Shown piece after piece: positions 56,434 through 64,000 of a stretch of DNA of 64,000 nucleotides. The translations under genes were made by a program, and so were the position numbers. Under the pieces are notes generated by a model. That model did not search any database and was not told the DNA's origin. It saw only the letters and a program-made list of their open reading frames with translations. Within the stretch, counting starts at the first letter, position 1. Every line of letters starts with the position of its first letter. The DNA comes from Butyriboletus loyo (Eukaryota > Basidiomycota > Agaricomycetes > Boletales > Boletaceae), in NCBI GenBank assembly GCA_038093515.1, contig JBBPSI010000028.1, forward strand, positions 62,001-126,000, given 5' to 3'.

Positions 56434-57228
56434 ATGTCGACCCCAAGTGCGCCAGCCAAAGACGAATCGACCGCAACGCCTGCCAGCCTGGAACCAGCCG
56501 CTGAAGTACGGGAACAAGGCAGCAAAGCTGACGAAGTTGCCGTCGAGATCACAGGTTCGCACCCCCTTTCAAGCCATGATAACGATCCCCGACGCTATTG
56601 TTACAATCATCACCATCATCATCATCATCATCATCATTTTGACAGACATCAAAGCTAGCGGTCTACCTGCCAAAGTGGGCATCTTCAGCGGACTGTTCTA
56701 TGTGAGAGTCAAAGGTGGGAAAGTCCCGCAGAGGACGAAGACGACCAAGTATATCAAGCAGGATGAATTCGTGGCGACTTGGGATGATACCGTCAAGTTG
56801 TACGTCTTGCCATGGGGTGTGCAGAGTGGGGGTGACACACGCTCGCTTATAGGTCGGGTCTCGAGTCGTCCAAGGTCGAGATTGAAGTGTACGCTCGGCG
56901 GTTCTTCTTCAACTACAAGGTCATCAAGAAGACGGAGAGCAAGGAGAGCCTAGCTGACCTGCTCGAACATTCTGAGACACGTATGTCTCGTCTTTTTTTC
57001 TTTACCTTGTTGTCTCGAAGAGATTACTGACGATGAAATGGTGTTCGGAACGATTCAGCGATCGAACTCGAACTCCTAGAAGAGGGTCAGGCAGCAGGCA
57101 AGTTGACATTCAAGATCAGCAAGAGCCCCGGTGGTGAAGCGAACGTCGAAATCCCACCTGCCTCCGCTAACTCCCCGGATTCGATTCCTGCAGCATTGAT
57201 CCCAGGTAGCCCGAAACAAGATTTCTGA
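56434..57228 (+). CDS. C2-like domain protein
   Basis: Four exons. MSTPSAPAKDESTATPASLE is a low-complexity head ending in VEIT. Then DIKASGLPAKVGIFSGLFYV follows, with RVKGGKVPQRTKTTKYIKQD and EFVATWDDTVKL. The next exon gives SGLESSKVEIEVYARRFFFN and YKVIKKTESKESLADLLEHS. The last is PIELELLEEGQAAGKLTFKI with a Pro/Ser tail to the stop TGA at 57226-57228. The beta-strand order (LxxxGLPxK, YVRVKxxxxxRTKTxK, WxDxVKL, VEIEVYxRxxFxxxxxIG) resembles a C2 domain, though without the usual calcium-binding aspartates. About 180 residues. Membrane or protein binding is inferred only. Confidence 0.7.
56602..56637 (+). repeat. ATC trinucleotide microsatellite in intron
   Basis: About eleven CAT/CAC units in the first intron of the C2-like gene, just upstream of the TTTGACAG acceptor. 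Confidence 0.85.
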
Positions 57229-59429
57229 GAGCCTGCGCCAGCACCGCTCACCCCATGGCGTTCATGTCCGTGCTTGTCACGACCCTTTAGAAATGGCGTA
57301 TATATCACGTATGTCTTGGATAATGTCCGTCGAACCCATGGAACTCGAGAGGTGATCGCAGCCAAGCATGCTCAAGCTGGTCTGATCACTCCCAACCCAG
57401 CTCAGCGGGCCCGTATGAGTCGTCCGTTCATTACGATCCCCACTGACACTTTACCTGCAAATCCTACGTTCAGAATATGCCATTCACGTTGTACATTGTA
57501 CATACCCCTATTACTCACTATGATCGACGGTCTTGGCATGTATACTTTGGACTTTGGACTTTGGATGAATTTTTACAACAGGGTTAATGGAGGAAATGTG
57601 ACTCTGGCTCGGGGGTGTCCATGGTCGTCACACCTTTCAAGCTGACTTTTTTTGCATCACAATTGTGCATGCTATGGGGCATAAAGTGGTGCATATCGAG
57701 CTTCGATTTCGTGAGTGAGTATGTGCTTGACACGACGCGCTCGCGGGAACCTCCACCCCCAAACATGGATTCAATTGACCGATCGCCTTGCCACTGGGAA
57801 ATTTGAAAACGACGCTCCTCGCTCCTCGTCGTGTACGACTTGAACTCGGATATTGATGTTCAACGCTTTCAACAACGTGCACTGAAAAACGGGTCAATAT
57901 CACGAGTCGTGATGTAACGCACGTTCGTAAGTAGCAGAGGGTCCAGACTCCAGACTGAGTCGGTTATTGTTATTCAACGTCAACAAGGTGGCAACGGGGG
58001 ACACGTTTGGAACAAACATACTGTCCATTGGAACATCAAACGAGATCGGATAGAGCGAGCGAGCGACTTGACGGCTCAGCCGTTCGTCTACTGTCTACTG
58101 AACGCTAGTGCGTACGGTAGCAGGTAAGAAGAACCTGGGGGGGATTTCATCATCAAGCTCCCGGCCCGGGGAATTAAATGTGGGGGGTTTCCTGGACCCG
58201 GCTATTACTCAGTATCAGTGTGGAATGATAGTTCGTTATACCGCAGTCCGTCCTGATAGCCATAGGATACCGCTCTCAACGTTCCGGATCGTCAGTGGGA
58301 ACGCTGCAGGAGACCACCCAGACCGTCATGCGTTCGCCCACAGGCAGGACACGCTGTGGGGTGCCTGCTCCGCCAACCTTTTGATCCCCGGAAGGCGCAA
58401 CCATATAGTCGTACGTGGCTAGATCGCGGCATCGTTTACGAACACGATGATATCCGGCGTCATGCTCCTAATACGGTGAGACGTCTGTAAACGTTCCTTG
58501 GCGAACGGTCCGTGATTCAGAGCACGGAGATCCGCTCCGGATCGACCTCGTTAGCAAGTTCCTGGGAAGGTCCCTTCATTTTCTCCTCCGAAATAAATAA
58601 ATTTACTTTGGTTTCTCCGACGAGCCAGCTATGTGCTGTGCTGTTCCTTCACCGGCATTGATTATAGGGACGATAATCGTCTCGGACGGGATGTATCAAG
58701 TACCAGAGATACCAAGAACCTGAGAGATACTGTTATCAGTGGGTCATGTCACAAGTGATGAACACGTGGAACAACACACCCGACAACACTAAATTGTATG
58801 ACTGACAGCAGAACGATGTCAGTGAGGATGGGTGGACATGTGTCACGGAGGTATACTCACGGAAAGCATCGCAGGAAAACGAACAGACCAGACCCACCTC
58901 TCCCTCTCGATCAACGTGTTTGAATTCATATATTTATAGCGATTGAGGGAGATCTGTGAGTGCTTACGGCTCTTACCCACCAAGCACTTTGGGGTTCGTA
59001 AAGGTTCTACAAGTACTGGGGTCCGACGGAGTGTCTGTGCGTTTGAGTGTCGATTAACGCGAGGTTTCGATTCTTTTCATGATCTCGCCGGCCAGTTTAG
59101 AGGACACAGTTTAATTTGGGAAAAAGATTCAGTTTTGAAGCTTGACGTCTAGTTTCACTGTCAATGGCAAGTGAGTTCAAGTCATTGATCACTTTTTAAA
59201 TAAAAGCGTTAGCATGTGGCTACGGGCCTAGGGAGATGATTCCTTATACCTCGGGCACTACAGTGAAAGTACATAACATTACAAACGAGTGATATTAAAC
59301 ATGGGAGACCAGGAATGCTGCCAGCAAACCTGGGACAAATGCTGGATAACACTGACTATGCGATGTCAGGAGATTAAGGGCAAAGACTGCAGCGCCTTGC
59401 CAGAGGGGATCGGGATACGGTAAAGGTAT
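57229..59429. other. Intergenic, no recognisable gene
   Basis: 2.2 kb between the convergent C2-like (+) and RBR (-) genes. Short frames at 57615-57900, 58108-58422 and 58943-59152 show no family resemblance. A/T tracts with AAATAAATAAATTTA are at 58590-58604. Confidence 0.45.
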
Positions 59430-61577
59430 CTAATCGAATCCGTCGACAGAAACGTTCCAGGTCCACCGTCCTTCCAGGAAGCCCTTGGCAGTATCCTCCA
59501 GCATGATCTCGTTCCGTTTCGACACATACACCTGATCAAATAATGAATCAGTAAACATAGGCCATGGGTCACGAAGGTAGTAAGTCCTACCGTCTTATCG
59601 GTCACCTTCTGACGCAATGTCGGTATCGCCTCGGCATCGATAGGAGATTCCAGCAACTCTGACAAATCTTCTACAGCTCTCTCCAGGTCCCTGTCAGATA
59701 CGACCACATCAATTCAGTGACCCACAAGGGCCTGAGAACCGGAATAAGCATACCTTTGATTATCCTCAAAGAGCTCCTTCTCATTGCCCTTCTCTAGGTA
59801 GTATGCCATCGCGTATGTCCATTTAAGTGTCATCCGGCACTTCTCAACTTCGTCAACGGCCTTCTTCATAAATTGGACTTCAATCCACGTCAAGTCCGAT
59901 GTGACCTGCATCTCTTCCATCTTCTTCTCGGTCTTGTTGTATAATTCAATGGAAAGTTTCGCAGATTGTTCGTGGTTTGCCCATCGGTTGTAGTACTACT
60001 CATGATGTTAGATATTGGTCAGTGGATAAGAAAGCGACTAGGCATACATGGAGATAGCGCTCCAATGAGGCTCTGCTCCTCGATTGAGCGTCCCGAGCAT
60101 CTACCCCAGCCTTTTCATCGTATCGATTGCATGAGTACCAAGCGGTGCCGTGTTCCGACCATGGACCTGGATAACGTCAGCAAAATGGCGGAAACGGCGG
60201 ATCTTGGCCATTACCCATGCACACCCAGCAAAACTCATGCTTGCATTTCTTGCAAGTCATGTGGCTAACAAGGGACTTGTGAGTAAGAACCTGACAGGAT
60301 ATAACACATAAACGAGAACGTACTTGCAACCTCCATTCTTCTCAATTGTACTTTGACATTTAGAGCACTCCTTCGTATTACTCTTGATCCAGTTCGCAGT
60401 TTCGCTGTCGTCTCGACATTTCTTGAGCCACATTTTCGCCACACCGCATATCACGGGTCGATGATCGCTCTCGATCGCGCATCCGAAGCAGAATTTGTGT
60501 TGAGGTGTAGCATTCGCACCGCATGTGACCGTTGGAACGATCGTCGTCAGAGCGCTCTTGGATGCTGCAGCAGGGCAGGAAACGGTGTATGTGCATGATG
60601 GGTAAGGACAGTACTTCAGGTTGGGGTTGGAACCGACGAAGTGTCGTACAAGAAGCTCGTCGAAACGCTCCCAGGTAACTGCATCGTCCCCCAGAGCGGC
60701 ATGAACGAACAGACCTGGTGCGATGGTGCCACAACCCTCGGCCATACACCTGATCGCGTACTCGCCCTCCTCCCGAACCTTGGACGTGATGTAGGCGTTC
60801 CAACATCCGGTACAGAATGTATGGTCGCACGAGAGTGCCGAAAACGCCGTTTGTGAGTCGTCGTAACAGATTGGGCACACGAAGGGCTCCGGTTTTGGAG
60901 CTGGTGCTGTGCCGAAATTTTCAGTGTCGGCCCGAGGGATATGGAGGAGAATATACCTGGTGTTTGCCGCGTGGGTCGGCGGAGCGCACCTGACCGAGCG
61001 CTTGATGAGAAGCCCTGAGAACGTTCGGGCCCGGCGGCTGAGGAAGGAGATACCCTCGACGAAGGAGATATTCCAGCTGAAACAGACACCGCCGAGGCAT
61101 TATCCATATATTTCTCGATCAGGCGCTCCTTGTTCCAGTTCATGTAGCGCAACAGCAACGAGGCCGTGCTCGCCTGCGAGGGAGAAATGAGGATTGTAAA
61201 AAGAGGGATGATAAAGAGGCCACGTACGTCTACGCCAAATATGCCACTGATGTGTTCGACGTCTGCTACCATAAGTTTCTCGACGGCGAATTGGGGGAGC
61301 GACTCGTGCTCTACTTCGTATGCCTTGCGGACGGCACGCTGCGGGACCTTGAAGTCGTCGCCAAAGGTATCCATATCCATTTCCTCGTCAGAGGGGTCTG
61401 AACCTGAGGCCACATACCGAGGATCGAGTGAGCGGGTGTCTCGTGTGGCTCACCACCAGAGGAAGCCCCAGGGGGTGTGTTGGGGTACTCACCGTCTTCT
61501 TGTGCGCTCAACATGTCCTCGTCCTCGTCATCATAGTAATCTACGTCGTCGTCAGAGTATTCGTAGTCTGAAGACAT
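59430..61577 (-). CDS. Ariadne-type RBR E3 ubiquitin ligase
   Basis: RING-between-RING ligase that passes ubiquitin through a catalytic Cys. The acidic head [20 protein letters not shown] is typical of Ariadne proteins. The UBA-like region contains [19 protein letters not shown] and [24 protein letters not shown]1 is [20 protein letters not shown] with FCTGCW. The IBR region is [15 protein letters not shown] with [22 protein letters not shown]2 is [14 protein letters not shown] joined by an intron to [16 protein letters not shown]. The catalytic Cys is the last residue of KNGGC. The Ariadne domain follows ([73 protein letters not shown]), ending [16 protein letters not shown] at 59430. About nine introns. 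Confidence 0.95.
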
Positions 61578-61921
61578 GGTCGGTGTGGTTGAAGGGCTTT
61601 GTCGCTGTCAGGAGCGTCGGTGAGCAAGGGCCTGTAAAGACCACGGAATCGATTAGGGTGCTTACGCGATCATGCAGTGCTACATATACCCGTGGGAATA
61701 AAACCCCCATCGTGGGAATGCCACTCGTTCGAGTCATGGTCATGTGATGCGGCATCGTGAATTTTTCGGTGGCTCGAAAAGGAAGGCCATATCGATCCGT
61801 ACAAAAAAAGCGGATGCTCGTCAGGAGATATATCGGTTCAGCTCGTCCTACGCTCCGCCGACATCAGCCATTCAAACAAACTCATAGATTCGATTCTATA
61901 CCACTTTTAAATATTAGAAAC
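61578..61921. other. Divergent promoter region RBR / LysRS
   Basis: About 340 bp between the start codons of two divergent housekeeping genes, presumably containing both promoters. No clear TATA box or other motif. Confidence 0.5.
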
Positions 61922-64000
61922 ATGGCTTCAGAGGGTACTGGAACCCACAAGGACCCTGTCACAGGCGAAATAATCTCCAAGTCGTGCGTATCATCGGGCT
62001 GGATGTCATCAAGGCGTTGAACATATCGTCATAGGGAACTCAAGCGCCGCGAGAAGCAACGCGAGAGGGAATCAAGGAAGGCTGAAAAGGCGGCGGCCGC
62101 CCCTCCTGTTCAAGATGGTGCTGCAAACGTCCCAAACGAGGACGATCTGAACCCCAATGTGAGTCATCTGAGCATCTTGACTGGATCCCTTCCTGAAACA
62201 GGAACTTTGTTCAGCAATACTTTGAGCTTCGCTCTAGGGCGATCTTGAAGCTTAAGGAGACTCGGGAGCCCAATCCATACCCCCACAAGTTCAATGTCAC
62301 CAAGTCGATCACAGACTTTATCCGCGAGTACGGCAAGGATGGACTAATTGTTCCCGGACAAAAGCTTGAAAGCGTCCAGGTCAGTCTCGCCGGACGCATA
62401 CATAACATCAGGAGTAGCGGCAGCAAGCTCAAGTTTTACGATCTGCACGGTGAAGGCAAGCATGTCCAGATCCTTGCCAACATCCGGTACGTTACACCAC
62501 TGTCTCCGACGATCTTACCCTCATCTTAACTGAGTGTAGGGATGCAGCCGATGAAACGACTTTCTTGGCCACACAGCAGATCTTCCGCAGGGGTGACATT
62601 GTTGGTGTCGTCGGCACCCCCTCTCGCTCGATAAAGGGGGAGTTGTCCATTTCACCCTCAGAAATGGTCCTCCTCGCCCCCAATTTGCATCAGTTGCCTT
62701 CCGGTCACTTCGGTCTCAAGGATCAAGAAACTAGATATAGAAAGCGTTATCTAGACCTTATTCTCTCCGACGACACCCGTCGTATTTTCATCGCTCGTTC
62801 CAAGATCATCAACTATATCCGAAGGTACTTTGACAACCTTGGCTTCCTCGAAGTTGAGACACCCATCACGAGCATGCTTGCTGGTGGTGCGACCGCGAAG
62901 CCCTTTGTCACCCATCACAACGATCTTAACCTCGACTTGTACCTCCGCGTCGCACCTGAGCTATACCTCAAGGAACTTACCGTCGGTGGCCTGGATCGCG
63001 TGTACGAGATCGGCCGTGTCTTCAGAAACGAAGGTATCGACCTCACCCACAATCCCGAGTTCACACTATGTGAATTCTATATGGCGTACGCGGATATGTA
63101 CGATATCATGGAAATCACGGAGGACTTGGTTGAAGGGATGGTCAAGTACCTAACCGGCGGGAGCACAGTCATGACGTACCACCCAGAAGGCAAGGGTGGA
63201 AAGGAGCTCGTGATGGATTTCAAGACACCTTGGAAACGATACGACATGATCGAGACCCTAGAGCAGAAGTTGGCCGTCAAGTTCCCTCCGAGCGAGACGC
63301 TACACACTACCGAAACAAACAACTTCCTCATTGACCTCTGCCAGAAGGTAACCCCATCCCCCATCCATCCCGTGTACTTATACTTACGATCATATAGCAC
63401 GGTGTCGAATGTTCCGAGCCTCGCACCAACGCTCGTCTCCTCGACAAGGTAAGCCCCAACGTGTGAATGAGGCTACATGGGTGTGACCCGTCTCTTTCAG
63501 CTCGTCGGCGAATTCATCGAGCCGCTCTGCATCTCACCCGCTTTCATCGGTATGTCATCCCGTTGCTTTCCCCCAACTTATCGAGCTGACCCGTTCTGCC
63601 CAGTCGGCCACCCTCAAGTCATGTCTCCGCTTGCCAAGAACCACCGCTCACGCCCCGGTCTGTGCGAACGTTTCGAGGCGTTCTTGTGCGGCAAGGAAAT
63701 CTGCAACGCGTATACGGAGTTGAACGATCCCTTTGAGCAGCGGTTGCGTTTCGAGGAACAGGTACGTTTATAAGCGATCTGGACCATCGAGATAGTCGTC
63801 TGATGCATACGACATCAGGTCCGGCAAAAGGAACAGGGCGATGACGAGGCACAGCCTATAGATGAGACGTTCTTGAATGCGTAAGTCAGCGCTGCTAGGT
63901 GATTGGCGTTTTCACTTGATACATGGGCTCGTTATCTCAGGTTGGAACATGGTCTCCCTCCCACTGGTGGCTGGGGAATGGGTATCGACCGAGTGATCAT
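61922..64000 (+). CDS. KRS1: Lysyl-tRNA synthetase, cytosolic (3' end beyond window)
   Basis: Class II aminoacyl-tRNA synthetase charging tRNA-Lys. Exon 1 (61922-61983) encodes [21 protein letters not shown] basic N-terminal extension ([20 protein letters not shown]) typical of eukaryotic LysRS follows. The OB-fold anticodon domain contains [20 protein letters not shown] and [19 protein letters not shown]. The catalytic core has motif 1 ([19 protein letters not shown]), motif 2 ([20 protein letters not shown]) and, at the window end, motif 3 ([11 protein letters not shown]). The segment CISPAFI and [20 protein letters not shown] match the family. At least seven introns. Only the last residues lie outside the window. 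Confidence 0.96.

Noticed and set aside
57584..57903. Opposing open frames after the C2-like gene
   Set aside because: Low-complexity, no domain, and they overlap each other on opposite strands.

Overview
The window is nuclear DNA of a filamentous basidiomycete, most likely an Agaricomycete. Genes are broken by many introns of about 45-65 bp. The content also fits this group: DUF6533 membrane proteins, TPR-CHAT proteins, a basidiomycete-type F-box protein, a Zn2Cys6 regulator with the zinc knuckle split by a microexon, and tandem P450s. No species can be named from sequence alone.

Layout. 1-1742 (-): 3'-partial ADA2 (SAGA/ADA adaptor). 2240-3803 and 6395-7961 (-): two almost identical cytochrome P450 genes from a recent tandem duplication with an offset of about 4155 bp. 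10.4-12.4 kb (+): a DUF6533-type multi-pass membrane protein ending in a poly-Ser tract. 13.4-17.5 kb (-): CTR9 (Paf1 complex). 18.1-18.5 kb: a decayed copy of the convergent ZNHIT3/REX1 gene ends found at 25.4-25.8 kb. 18.6-22.07 kb (-): a TPR-CHAT protein with twelve 42-residue repeats and a one-base frameshift. A MITE-like element with 26-bp inverted repeats ends 13 bp upstream of its first ATG. 22.6-23.0 kb (-): a fragment resembling a Harbinger-type transposase. 23.4-24.4 kb (-): a 5'-truncated histidine-acid-phosphatase-like gene. 24.5-25.4 kb (+): ZNHIT3/HIT1. 25.6-27.9 kb (-): REX1-type DEDDh exonuclease.

28.1-29.9 kb and 33.4-35.2 kb (+): two paralogous, probably GPI-anchored pepsin-type proteases, separated by a gene for an unassigned membrane protein. 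37.0-37.5 kb (+): a small heat-shock protein with a frame break in its alpha-crystallin core and a heat-shock element upstream. 37.6-38.3 kb (-): an F-box remnant. 39.0-39.9 kb (+): a WD40 pseudogene. 40.5-41.4 kb (-): a single-exon protein that looks like a dual-specificity phosphatase without its catalytic Cys. 41.4-47.6 kb: no recognisable gene. 47.6-49.7 kb (+): Zn2Cys6 transcription factor. 50.6-55.2 kb (+): a large BRE4/aromatic-acid-exporter-type membrane protein. 56.4-57.2 kb (+): a C2-like protein. 59.4-61.6 kb (-): Ariadne-type RBR ubiquitin ligase. 61.9-64.0 kb (+): cytosolic lysyl-tRNA synthetase, cut by the window end.

Conserved housekeeping genes (ADA2, CTR9, ZNHIT3, REX1, RBR, LysRS) alternate with fast-evolving accessory stretches (P450 pair, CHAT/MITE/transposase region, protease pair, F-box/WD40 graveyard). 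I see no operon-like pathway. The most unusual material is the TPR-CHAT locus with its flanking mobile-element debris, the P450 duplication, the decayed chimeric duplication near 18 kb, and several genes carrying family signatures but lacking catalytic residues. Exon boundaries were read by eye from splice consensus and reading-frame continuity, so boundaries called approximate may move by a few bases.
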